Of a DNA stretch of 8,395 nucleotides, positions 1 through 7,254 are shown one piece after another. The notes below the pieces were generated by a model. It was not told the DNA's origin. It ran no database searches and saw nothing but the letters and a program-made list of their open reading frames with translations. A program made the position numbers and the translations under genes. Position 1 is the stretch's first letter; the number at the start of each line of letters is the position of its first letter. Origin of the DNA: an uncultured Bacteroidales bacterium (GTDB taxonomy: Bacteria; Bacteroidota; Bacteroidia; Bacteroidales; WCHB1-69); the NCBI GenBank assembly GCA_900321845.1, contig ONXT01000177.1, positions 1 through 8,395 on the forward strand, given 5' to 3'.

Positions 1-1085
1 ATAAAACTATATACGGGCGTATCAATCAGTTTGTAACCCATCGTGATATTCACGGCCTCCTCGGGGAGCGTGCCGAGCACTTGCGGAAGCATCGACTCGT
101 CGGACAGAATAACGACCGTATTTGTCAAATCGCCTTTTTGGACATTATCATCCAGCCAATGAGGGAGATAACGCGCCTGGGCATTGAAGGAGTCCGTTTT
201 GATGAAATTGACGGACACATCGCCAACCTCCTCATTATCAAAGCTCAGCGCATTAGGCATTCTTTTCTCATAATGACGAATAAAATGGCTGGCATCGTAC
301 ATCAAGCGGGCGAGCCCCTCCGACTTCTCGTTCAACCGGTCGTCATAATCCCAATAAAACAGTGCATCCCCTTGAGCGTGAATTTGCTGCAACAATTTTT
401 CCTGGACTTTGGTCAGGACATTGAAACCGACAAAAACGTAGGTTTTATCCTTGTCGATTTTATCCAGATGGTTCTCCACTACGTCGCGACAGAGCGCCCC
501 TTCATACAAGAGATTCATTGCTTTCAGATTGTCATTCAACGATTTGTAAATCGCCGGCATGGCTTTCCAAAGATTGATGAAACGCAATTTCGTCTTATCG
601 CTCTCCTCAGGCGAAAAGCTGGAGAAATACTTCTGTATCGCGGACACCTGCTCCTCGGTCAAGAAATCGGCTGTCGCCGTCAGACTGTTCCAGTTTTCAA
701 TGGATTGAAACAAATCATCAACGCTGACCAACTGTTTGTCAATATCATTCAAATCCGACAGCAGCACTTCGCCCCAACCGTAAAAATCATCAATCAACTC
801 ATTGGAGTTCAACACCTTTTGATAGCACCGATACAATTCGCAAACGCAAGGGATGGAATCAATTGGCGTATAGGGGGAAAGGCTCAAAAACAAATCGCTG
901 ATGGTCTGATATTGCGGTGCCCAAATCGGACTTTCGCTGATGTTCGCCAACTCTTTGTTAAAAAACAGACTTGCGCGTTTGTTCGGGAAAACCACGACCA
1001 ACTTGGCAAAATCCAACTCCTTGTTCTGATAACGTGTAAAAATATCTTGAGCTACCCGATGCAAAAAACTCGTATTCTTTTTCAT
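1..1085 (-). CDS. addB: AddB-like helicase-nuclease subunit, N-terminal part (cut by window edge)
   Basis: Reading the minus strand from the ATG at 1085 gives 361 codons with no stop up to the window edge, so the gene continues outside. The protein begins MKKNTSFLHRVAQDIF. It carries VVFPNKRASLFFNKELA (residues 31-47) and PIWAPQYQTISDLF (53-66), both typical of the Bacteroidota AddB-like proteins (inactivated superfamily I helicase fold plus C-terminal PD-(D/E)XK nuclease). No Walker A is present where an active helicase would have one, which fits a structural partner subunit. Later segments, TYVFVGFNVLTKVQEKLL (215-232) and VNITMGYKL (345-353), also fit the family. The nuclease domain and any iron-sulfur cysteines would lie beyond the edge. 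It starts 26 bases after the AddA-like stop, so the two are surely cotranscribed and should form the complex that processes double-strand breaks. An upstream ATG at 1090 runs into a stop at once, which supports the start at 1085. The symbol is by family resemblance. Confidence 0.88.
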   Translation of the reverse strand, partial: MKKNTSFLHRVAQDIFTRYQNKELDFAKLVVVFPNKRASLFFNKELANISESPIWAPQYQTISDLFLSLSPYTPIDSIPCVCELYRCYQKVLNSNELIDDFYGWGEVLLSDLNDIDKQLVSVDDLFQSIENWNSLTATADFLTEEQVSAIQKYFSSFSPEESDKTKLRFINLWKAMPAIYKSLNDNLKAMNLLYEGALCRDVVENHLDKIDKDKTYVFVGFNVLTKVQEKLLQQIHAQGDALFYWDYDDRLNEKSEGLARLMYDASHFIRHYEKRMPNALSFDNEEVGDVSVNFIKTDSFNAQARYLPHWLDDNVQKGDLTNTVVILSDESMLPQVLGTLPEEAVNITMGYKLIDTPVYSF

Positions 1086-1111
1086 ATCATCCTCATTTTA
1101 GATTTTGAAAA

Positions 1112-4100
1112 TCATTTTACCTTATAAACCTGATTGTCTTTGATGAACCAAAGAAAACCCGCAACCTCTTTTTCGGGCATCATCTCTTTCATAAGTTCCA
1201 TATAATCAGAAACTTGCGCTTCATATTTTTGCAATTGCGTTTCCTCACCCAACTTCTGGTCACGTGCGGACTCCAACTTCGCGAACTTATAATCCACCAC
1301 AATCAGTCGCCGGCCATCCTTGCTGAGCATGACACGGTCGGGGCGATGGATTTTCACCTCACCATGACTGCCATGAATGACCGTCTGCTCATTATACACA
1401 TCGTAATTCCCGCTGAACCAATCCTTTACATTTTCATTTTCCAATCCGGAAATAAAACAGGAATGGAAGGTCTCTTTCATTTCAGGCGACAATACTTTTT
1501 CTTGTTCATATTGAGCCACCGCACGATTCCAATCGGCCGCCACACTGATATGCGAAAGAATGTCGTGAAACACATTTCCCTCCTCAATTCTGGCGTACAT
1601 CACCTTATTAAATTCGCGGCAGGACAATTTTGCAGCATCCGTACTTTGCTTATAACGCGGTGAGAATAAAGAAGTTCGAATTTCGCAGGGCAATGCTTCT
1701 GCAAATTTGGGTTCCATGCGGCTCTCCGTTTCCTTCGTCGCTTTGCGCTCTTCGGAGCGGGGCTCCTTACCATCTGCAAAAACCTCCAGATACTCCGGCG
1801 AACGGTGCTCACTATTAAATAGATAGATATCGCCGTTGCCGTCATTTTCATAGTAAAGCCCATCCTGATTTTGTTGGAGCACCTCCTTAAGCGCCTTACC
1901 CATGGAAGAACTGATGCTCAATGACTGATTGGTGTAGCTCCAAACATACAGGCTTTTCTTGGCGCGGGTGAACCCCACATAGAGAAGGTTAATCGAGTCC
2001 ATAAACTGCTGATACACTTCGCGTTGGTAAAAGGGAACGAAGGCTGAGTCACGCAATTTGCGCGTGCTGTAGAAATCGACAGGCAAGGTCGGCAATTCAT
2101 TATAGGGTTCCGGCATATTCTCGGTCGGAAGCCAATGGATGTCATTTCCGACAAAACCGCTCAACTTGTAATAGCAGTCCGGCATGAACACATGCTTGAA
2201 GGCGAGCCCCTTCGATGCATGGACAGTCATAATCTGAAGCACATCGTTGTCAATGGGTTTGATGGCCACGCTGCACAGTTCCGAATCCCAGTAATCAAGG
2301 AACGAGGCGATGTCGGCAGGATTGTCTTGCGAGTACGCCTTCAGTTTATCGAAAAAGGTCATCAGATATTCGGCTTGCGACGGCAACTTGCCAAGCTTCA
2401 TCTTCGCCATCAGGTATTCATTCAATTCGTAGAGTGGTAATTTCTTCAAGGTCGCGCTGTCATTTTGCAAGAAATCAGGAAGATACTCGTTCGGAACCTC
2501 CGCTTTCGGATGCAACAGGCAGTCGTCGGCGATATCGCTTTGCAATACATCTTTCTGGTAATGGAAGGCGACGAATCGCTTGGAAACCAGATCCTTGGGA
2601 TTACTCAAGTAGCGCAGAGCCGAAACGATCATCTGGACTGCGATAGAGGATTGGAGCATATAGGCATTCGAAAAGACAAGTTTGACGTCCTTCGTCTCCT
2701 CATGATTTTGGAATTGTGCAATCAGGTTGGGGACAATCGTGCTGGCGCGCACCAAGATGACCATATCGCGATATGGAACGCCACGTTTATGCAATTCACT
2801 GACTTGCGTGCAGATATCATGGAAAATATCGGCATTCTTTTGATTCTGGTTATCATAGATTTTAACACGCACCTGTCCTACGGGCGGATCGGCCGCTTTA
2901 CTTTCCGGAACGTGCTGGCGGACATCATCGACAGCGTATGCGGTTGAAATGACATTGAAGTCATCCGTGGACTCCGAACCAGTCGCGAAATTGTCATATG
3001 CCAGTTTATCAAGCAGTTTCGCCAATTTCGGGAAAATGAAATTATTGAAATCAATGATGATTTTATCGCTCCTGAAATTATAAACAAGAGGTTCGGCATG
3101 AACCCGTCCGCGAAAATCATTTTCCAGATTTCCCAAAATCTCCCATTTCCCATTGCGCCAGCGGTAGATGCTCTGCTTCACATCGCCGACAATCAAATTG
3201 CTCCCATTGGTGCGGCTCATCAGCTCATTGACCAGCGGATGGAAATTCTGCCATTGCTGATTGGAGGTGTCCTGGAACTCGTCTATCATTATATGGTTCA
3301 ACGTCGGACCAATCTTCTCGAATACGAAATCGGTGTTTCCACCATTATTCCCGTTCATCAGATCTCTCAAGAGTGGTCCCGTATGCGACAGCAGGAACTG
3401 CCCCTTCTCCGCATTGATCTCATTTACCGTCTTGTCAATTGCTGTCAACAGCCCCAACTGGTGCAGATTGGCGAGGACGAGGGAAACCGTATTGAAATCC
3501 TTTAACATGGATTTATAGTTTTCAAAAGCGGATGAGAATTCAGCAGTGATTCCCTGTGCAACTGGGAGAAGGGAATCATACTCGGAGGCATTGGCGCGGG
3601 TTCTTTTCGAAAGCAGAGCTTCGGGCGTATCCAAGTATTTGGCGAGCGTTGCTTTCAGCGTAGTCTCGAACTCAAAATCCTGCATCTGGGCACACGCATT
3701 CTGAAGCGCTAAAAGTCGCGATTTGCTACTGGTGGAGAAGAGGGGATGGTTCACAATCTTATCGGGCATCAGCTGCAGGACACGGTCCACTTCCGCCTTG
3801 ACATTCTGTTGGAGTTCATTTTTGGATTCCATCAGTTTTTTTCTGAAATTCTCGAGGGAATCGGGATCCTCCTCAAACTTCTCCTGCAATTTCTGGCTCC
3901 AGCTGGAATACTCCTCCTTACCGAGCTGCTGGGCGAAATCCTCCAAGATTGCCCCCACATTCCACGACTTTCCGTCAGCCAGCTTGTCTTTCACAAAATT
4001 CCAAACCTGGCTTTGAAGGGGGAGGCGTTTGTCAAGGGTGTCCATCAATCTTTCAACTGCCAGGTGGCGTACTTCATCGTCGCTGATTTCGGTGCGGAGA

Positions 4101-4609
4101 TTGGCAGGGAGGCCCAGTTCGCGAGCCACCCCCTTCATAACCCCCTGAAAGAAGGAGTCGATGGTCATCACCTTAAATGCATCATAATTGTGCAGGATTT
4201 CCATCAAGGCGGAGCCAGCGGCCTTGCAAATCAGGGCAGTGGTAGGCAGGGCGAGCAGTTGATCGGTTGAAATCTCAAGCAACTCATCATCAGTAAGTTC
4301 CGAAGAAAAAGCATCGCGGGTCAGCTGGGTGATTTTGCGGAGGTAGCTCACGGTTTCTTCCGAGATCTCCTCTGGTTTCAGATTGCTGCGCACGATGTCG
4401 GAGAGATTATAGAGGGTACCGAGAATGCGGTCCTTCATTTCGCCCGTTGCCTTCACGGTGAAGGTTACGGCGACGATGTGTTTGAAAGCTTCCTGCTGTC
4501 CTCTGGCGGCAGCGCGGACCAAGAGAGAGATGTACTCTGCCGCGAGCGTGAAGGTTTTTCCCGAGCCCGCCGAGGCCTTGTAAATAGTCAATGGGGATTT
4601 CGATGCCAT
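1112..4609 (-). CDS. addA: UvrD/AddA-like superfamily I helicase with C-terminal PD-(D/E)XK nuclease
   Basis: This is the ATP-driven helicase-nuclease subunit of an AddAB-type complex that unwinds and resects broken DNA ends for RecA loading. From the ATG at 4609 it has 1165 residues, normal for AddA/RecB-like proteins. Visible motifs are Walker A ASAGSGKT (12-19), motif Ia TFTVKATGEM (about 49-58), TIDSFF (149-154), motif II DEFQDT (443-448), motif III GDVKQSIYRWR (475-485), motif IV YNFRS (510-514), motif V VHASKGLAF (796-804) and motif VI LLYVGFTRAKK (875-885). The nuclease domain has GNVFH (1011-1015), RPDRV (D1091), VVDYK (D1106, K1108) and QLQKY (1125-1129), so it looks catalytically intact. 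The frame stays open to an ATG at 4666, but the promoter box at 4636-4644 would place that codon upstream of the transcript, so 4609 is preferred. The oddity is Val in place of the usual Asn in motif Ia. AddA rather than RecB is inferred from the AddB-like neighbour. Confidence 0.93.
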   Translation of the reverse strand: MASKSPLTIYKASAGSGKTFTLAAEYISLLVRAAARGQQEAFKHIVAVTFTVKATGEMKDRILGTLYNLSDIVRSNLKPEEISEETVSYLRKITQLTRDAFSSELTDDELLEISTDQLLALPTTALICKAAGSALMEILHNYDAFKVMTIDSFFQGVMKGVARELGLPANLRTEISDDEVRHLAVERLMDTLDKRLPLQSQVWNFVKDKLADGKSWNVGAILEDFAQQLGKEEYSSWSQKLQEKFEEDPDSLENFRKKLMESKNELQQNVKAEVDRVLQLMPDKIVNHPLFSTSSKSRLLALQNACAQMQDFEFETTLKATLAKYLDTPEALLSKRTRANASEYDSLLPVAQGITAEFSSAFENYKSMLKDFNTVSLVLANLHQLGLLTAIDKTVNEINAEKGQFLLSHTGPLLRDLMNGNNGGNTDFVFEKIGPTLNHIMIDEFQDTSNQQWQNFHPLVNELMSRTNGSNLIVGDVKQSIYRWRNGKWEILGNLENDFRGRVHAEPLVYNFRSDKIIIDFNNFIFPKLAKLLDKLAYDNFATGSESTDDFNVISTAYAVDDVRQHVPESKAADPPVGQVRVKIYDNQNQKNADIFHDICTQVSELHKRGVPYRDMVILVRASTIVPNLIAQFQNHEETKDVKLVFSNAYMLQSSIAVQMIVSALRYLSNPKDLVSKRFVAFHYQKDVLQSDIADDCLLHPKAEVPNEYLPDFLQNDSATLKKLPLYELNEYLMAKMKLGKLPSQAEYLMTFFDKLKAYSQDNPADIASFLDYWDSELCSVAIKPIDNDVLQIMTVHASKGLAFKHVFMPDCYYKLSGFVGNDIHWLPTENMPEPYNELPTLPVDFYSTRKLRDSAFVPFYQREVYQQFMDSINLLYVGFTRAKKSLYVWSYTNQSLSISSSMGKALKEVLQQNQDGLYYENDGNGDIYLFNSEHRSPEYLEVFADGKEPRSEERKATKETESRMEPKFAEALPCEIRTSLFSPRYKQSTDAAKLSCREFNKVMYARIEEGNVFHDILSHISVAADWNRAVAQYEQEKVLSPEMKETFHSCFISGLENENVKDWFSGNYDVYNEQTVIHGSHGEVKIHRPDRVMLSKDGRRLIVVDYKFAKLESARDQKLGEETQLQKYEAQVSDYMELMKEMMPEKEVAGFLWFIKDNQVYKVK

Positions 4610-4635
4610 GGATATATGTATTTCAAAATTTCGCT

Positions 4636-4644
4636 GCAAAGATA
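4636..4644 (-). promoter_or_regulatory. Bacteroidota -7 promoter box for the AddA-AddB operon
   Basis: On the minus strand this reads TATCTTTGC, a perfect match to the TAnnTTTGC -7 element used by the Bacteroidota primary sigma factor. It lies about 27 bases upstream of the ATG at 4609, which implies a leader of roughly 20 bases. No clear TTTG (-33 box) is seen 19-21 bases further upstream, so strength and exact use are uncertain. Confidence 0.6.
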
Positions 4645-4651
4645 GTACGAG

Positions 4652-4674
4652 ATTGTGCCATAACATAGCACAAT
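4652..4674. promoter_or_regulatory. 7-bp inverted repeat beside the AddA promoter (possible operator)
   Basis: The arms ATTGTGC (4652-4658) and GCACAAT (4668-4674) are perfect inverted repeats around a 9-base centre. They lie directly upstream of the minus-strand -7 box, in the space where a -33 element and the spacer would be, which is a usual place for a repressor or activator site. No regulator gene is visible in the window and the repeat could be chance, so the role is inference. Confidence 0.3.
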
Positions 4675-4761
4675 TGATTTTTTCAAACTTTTTTTTTTCG
4701 ATTTTCTTTTATGCGCGAAAAAAACAATAGGGAGATGTACACTACAGTAAATAGTTTTTTG

Positions 4762-4770
4762 TACCTTTGC
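4762..4770 (+). promoter_or_regulatory. Bacteroidota -7 promoter box for the rightward genes
   Basis: The sequence TACCTTTGC matches the Bacteroidota -7 consensus TAnnTTTGC. It lies 34 bases upstream of the ATG at 4805, giving an expected leader of about 30 A-rich bases. A -33 TTTG at the expected distance is not evident. This is the only good promoter match seen for the plus-strand genes, so it may serve all of them. Confidence 0.6.
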
Positions 4771-4804
4771 TTTTTTAAAAACAAATCAAAATTCAAGCTA
4801 AAAA

Positions 4805-5350
4805 ATGGAAGAAAAAGATTACCAGGTAGGCACCCGGATTGAGCACTCAAAATATGGGGAAGGCATTATCAGTCAGAACAATACATTAACATTCAAGGCG
4901 ATATTCGTTCGTGGCGGAGAGATTGAGTTTTCAAAAATGAGCGCGGAATTCACCGTTCTCAATGCGCCGGAAGAGAGTGCGGACGATGGTCAGCCGCGCG
5001 TCAGCATCAAAGAATTTGAAAAAATGCTGACGTTTGTACTGCAAAAATACAATGCCATCGAGTACAAGGCGGAGCTCGGCAAGAAATGGGAAGGCGGGAC
5101 GATGATTTTGCAGCCCGCCAACCGAGACTTGAAGCCGAAAGAGATTCCTGTCGAAACATTCTTCCACAAAATCGTGATGATGCGCGACCGTCTTCGCGTA
5201 CTGGAACAGAACATCAACAGCCATCCAGGGCTTTCCGACGAAGAGAAGGTCAACATGCAACAATACATCACACGCATCTACGGCTCCATGACCTCTTTTA
5301 ACATCTTATTTGAAGACAGAGAGGATTATTTTGTCGGGAGCAAGTTGTGA
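4805..5350 (+). CDS. Conserved Bacteroidota protein with N-terminal Tudor-like (PcrA/UvrD C-terminus-like) domain
   Basis: This is a 181-residue soluble protein of unknown function with no signal peptide or membrane segment. Residues 7-52 (QVGTRIEHSKYGEGII, then a beta-rich stretch with FVRGGEIEFSKM) follow the pattern G-x-x-[VI]-x-H-x-x-[FYW]-G-x-G-x-[VI]. That pattern is typical of the small Tudor-like barrel at the C-terminus of PcrA/UvrD, which in those helicases contacts RNA polymerase. A Ser/Asp-rich linker (about 53-66) leads to a helical C-terminal region (about 67-175), containing GGTMILQP (97-104), KEIPVETFFHKIVMMRDRLR (112-131) and QQYITRIYGS (152-161). I recall that region as strongly conserved in Bacteroidales hypothetical proteins. 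It has no catalytic motif I recognise. It is transcribed away from the AddA-like helicase, from its own -7 box. A nucleic-acid or polymerase-binding role is only an inference from the N-terminal pattern. Confidence 0.88.
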   Translation: MEEKDYQVGTRIEHSKYGEGIISQNNTLTFKAIFVRGGEIEFSKMSAEFTVLNAPEESADDGQPRVSIKEFEKMLTFVLQKYNAIEYKAELGKKWEGGTMILQPANRDLKPKEIPVETFFHKIVMMRDRLRVLEQNINSHPGLSDEEKVNMQQYITRIYGSMTSFNILFEDREDYFVGSKL

Positions 5351-5389
5351 CTTTTGACGGCGATTCACTATTGCGTATAAAAATCTGAT

Positions 5390-7225
5390 ATGGGTAAGAT
5401 TCATGACCGACTCAGTTCGCTTTGGCACCAGCTGAAGTTCCGCGTTCGATACTCACGAAATGTGTTTGAAGACGAAGTGGTTGACATCCGTATGTCTAAC
5501 GAAAACATCAAGCGTTACAGCATACAGAACCTGCGCAAGGACTTTTTTTCCATTTCCATCAAAACAAAGGACGACATCTTCAAGTACCTGTTTTACTTGG
5601 TGATGCTGTTTTTGCTGGTGCTTCTCCCCTACGCGAGCATCCACACCGGGATTTCCGAAAAAGAGGTCGAACAGCAGGAACGAGCCGAGATGCTTTACGC
5701 ATACTATGCCCACAACGACACCACAATCCTACAGAGTGAGTACGCGCAAACGCACACACAGATGGTTGACTTCATCTGTTGTAGCTTGTGTAAACTACTG
5801 AATATCAACAATGTTTATCTATTCAGGCACATTACCGGAGCCCTGTTTGCATGGTTTCTGGTGCTATTAGTAGGGTCATTCCTAATGAATCTATTCGCCT
5901 GGCGGGCAGCATTTTTCGGCGTGATGTTCATGATGATTTCGCCGCACTTCATCGGGCAGTCGTTTGGCAATCTTGCCGACGTTCCTTTCGCGCTGTTCTA
6001 TTTGCTGGCAATTTATCAGATCTACACCTTTATCGGAGAGTTGCCCATTGTCAAATGGAAACGACTGGTTTTCATTATATTAGCAATCGTATTTGCCAAT
6101 TCCATCCATATTGGGGGTTTTGTGCTGATTCGCTATTTCATCATCTTTTCCATCATCTCATTTGTCGTTTTCAATCCGCTATCAAAAGTTTTCACCAAAA
6201 AATACCTGCGCAATTTTTTCAAGCTGGTGCTCATTCTGATTGGGACCTCCGCCGTCATTTACGCGTTCAGTTGCTTTCTGCCGCTTCATCTCACCCATTT
6301 CTCAAATGCATTCCCCCACAATTCCATTGCGAAAATGGCTCAATCCCAACCGGTTATCAATTTCCTATGGAAAGGGGACGTCGTGTCATCCCACGACTTG
6401 TCGTGGTCCTTTGTACTGTCACGCATGCAACTTACCATCCCGTTGCTGATTACGCTCGGCTGCGTCCTTCACCTTGTCGTCCTTCGCACCATAGTCAAGA
6501 CTGTTCGAATAATGAACTATCTGCTGTTGTTGTTCGCTCTCGTTTATCCGTTCTGGTGCTTGACAGGGGAAACCTACGAGATATACGACGGGTGGGCAAT
6601 TTATCTCATGGTTTATCCACTCGTCATCATGTTTTCCGTTGGCGGAGTTGCTGGATTCCTGCGCAAGGTGGATGACAAATACACCAACTTTGTCATTGTA
6701 AGCGGAATTATTTTGCTTGCGCTCATGCCGACCCGACATGTTCTTCTGCACAACACGGCTCCCTCTACCTATTTCAATGAGCTTTCGGGAGGAATCAGCG
6801 CTGCATACGGGAAGTATCCGATTGATTTCGACGAGCAATCCAACAAGCTGGCTTGTGAGTGGCTGCTTCACAACAACACGGCTTTCAGTGACTCTACGAA
6901 GGTTCAGGTTTATACCGATGGCAGTCGCGGCTGCGATTTTTTCTTTGACAAAGACACCGCCCGCTATCAACTCACACACAAGGACTTCAACGAACGTGAC
7001 ACCGTGGGCTGGGACTACTTCATCTCCTTTGTTGACCAAATTCCAGCGAGTCAGCTACGCAATAAAAGCTGGGAAAAGACGCCTTCCATCCAATGCTTCT
7101 ACATTGAAAGCAAGCCTGTAGCCATCATCCTGCGCAATGAGAAATCGGCTCTGTTTGCCCCGCCTCTAACGAAGGCCGACACACTGCATGCACAAGAAAT
7201 CACGGACAGCATCCCTAATAAATAA
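5390..7225 (+). CDS. Polytopic membrane protein, GT-C glycosyltransferase-like (ArnT/PMT-like family of Bacteroidota)
   Basis: This 611-residue protein has a charged cytoplasmic N-terminus (1-62) and about eleven membrane segments (near 64-83, 145-167, 171-187, 196-216, 225-245, 246-263, 276-296, 346-366, 375-391, 402-423, 432-446). A soluble C-terminus of roughly 165 residues follows. The layout is that of GT-C enzymes, which transfer sugars from polyprenyl-phosphate carriers on the outer face of the inner membrane: a first large outer loop (84-144) after TM1, a SPHFIGQSFGNLADVPFA segment (184-201), and FNELSGGISAAYGKYPIDF (462-480) in the tail. The same features mark a Bacteroidota family usually called glycosyltransferase or hypothetical. 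The usual Asp-Glu pair of the first loop appears here as Ser-Glu (89-90), so activity is uncertain. It starts 39 bases after the upstream stop, without a Shine-Dalgarno sequence, and precedes a lipoprotein and a sugar-phosphate transferase, which suggests a role in envelope glycan or glycolipid modification. Donor and acceptor cannot be read from the sequence. Confidence 0.85.
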   Translation: MGKIHDRLSSLWHQLKFRVRYSRNVFEDEVVDIRMSNENIKRYSIQNLRKDFFSISIKTKDDIFKYLFYLVMLFLLVLLPYASIHTGISEKEVEQQERAEMLYAYYAHNDTTILQSEYAQTHTQMVDFICCSLCKLLNINNVYLFRHITGALFAWFLVLLVGSFLMNLFAWRAAFFGVMFMMISPHFIGQSFGNLADVPFALFYLLAIYQIYTFIGELPIVKWKRLVFIILAIVFANSIHIGGFVLIRYFIIFSIISFVVFNPLSKVFTKKYLRNFFKLVLILIGTSAVIYAFSCFLPLHLTHFSNAFPHNSIAKMAQSQPVINFLWKGDVVSSHDLSWSFVLSRMQLTIPLLITLGCVLHLVVLRTIVKTVRIMNYLLLLFALVYPFWCLTGETYEIYDGWAIYLMVYPLVIMFSVGGVAGFLRKVDDKYTNFVIVSGIILLALMPTRHVLLHNTAPSTYFNELSGGISAAYGKYPIDFDEQSNKLACEWLLHNNTAFSDSTKVQVYTDGSRGCDFFFDKDTARYQLTHKDFNERDTVGWDYFISFVDQIPASQLRNKSWEKTPSIQCFYIESKPVAIILRNEKSALFAPPLTKADTLHAQEITDSIPNK

Positions 7226-7254
7226 TAAAGTAAGGAAAACCTCGTTACATTGGA

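Larger units (their letters stand above)
4610..4804. other. Divergent intergenic region
   Basis: These 195 bases separate the minus-strand helicase operon from the plus-strand genes. They hold two outward-facing -7 boxes 117 bases apart, the inverted repeat at 4652-4674 and a very T-rich stretch (about 4675-4710, with ten consecutive T at 4689-4698). I see no coding frame of note, no RNA gene and no hairpin convincing enough to call a terminator. Confidence 0.75.

Noticed and set aside
81..1127. A 348-codon plus-strand reading frame at the left edge
   Set aside because: It is the antisense of the AddB-like gene. The minus-strand frame is open across the same stretch and carries recognisable family motifs, whereas the plus-strand product resembles nothing I know.
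2465..4270. Several plus-strand frames of 70-174 codons inside the helicase gene
   Set aside because: They lie wholly within the long minus-strand frame with all its helicase motifs, have no spacing or start signals of their own, and their products look like random translation.
4610..4666. A longer start for the AddA-like helicase at 4666, adding 19 residues
   Set aside because: The -7 box at 4636-4644 implies that transcription begins downstream of that ATG, and the extension precedes the usual N-terminus, where Walker A lies within 20 residues of the start.
5360..5375. A weak 5-bp hairpin (GCGAT/ATTGC with one G-T pair) after the 181-residue gene
   Set aside because: The stem is short and no T run follows, so it does not support a terminator.
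5354..5381. TTGACG, 16 bases, TATAAA: an E. coli sigma-70-like promoter just before the GT-C gene
   Set aside because: Bacteroidota do not use this consensus. A TTTTG at 5352-5356 could act as a -33 box with 19-base spacing, but the following TATAAAAA lacks the TTTG half of the -7 element, and the start codon lies only 8 bases further on.
5851..7121. Plus-strand frame 5851-6675, minus-strand frame 6419-7039 and plus-strand frame 6717-7121
   Set aside because: They overlap the GT-C-like membrane protein in other frames. That gene has coherent membrane segments and family motifs, and the overlapping products do not.
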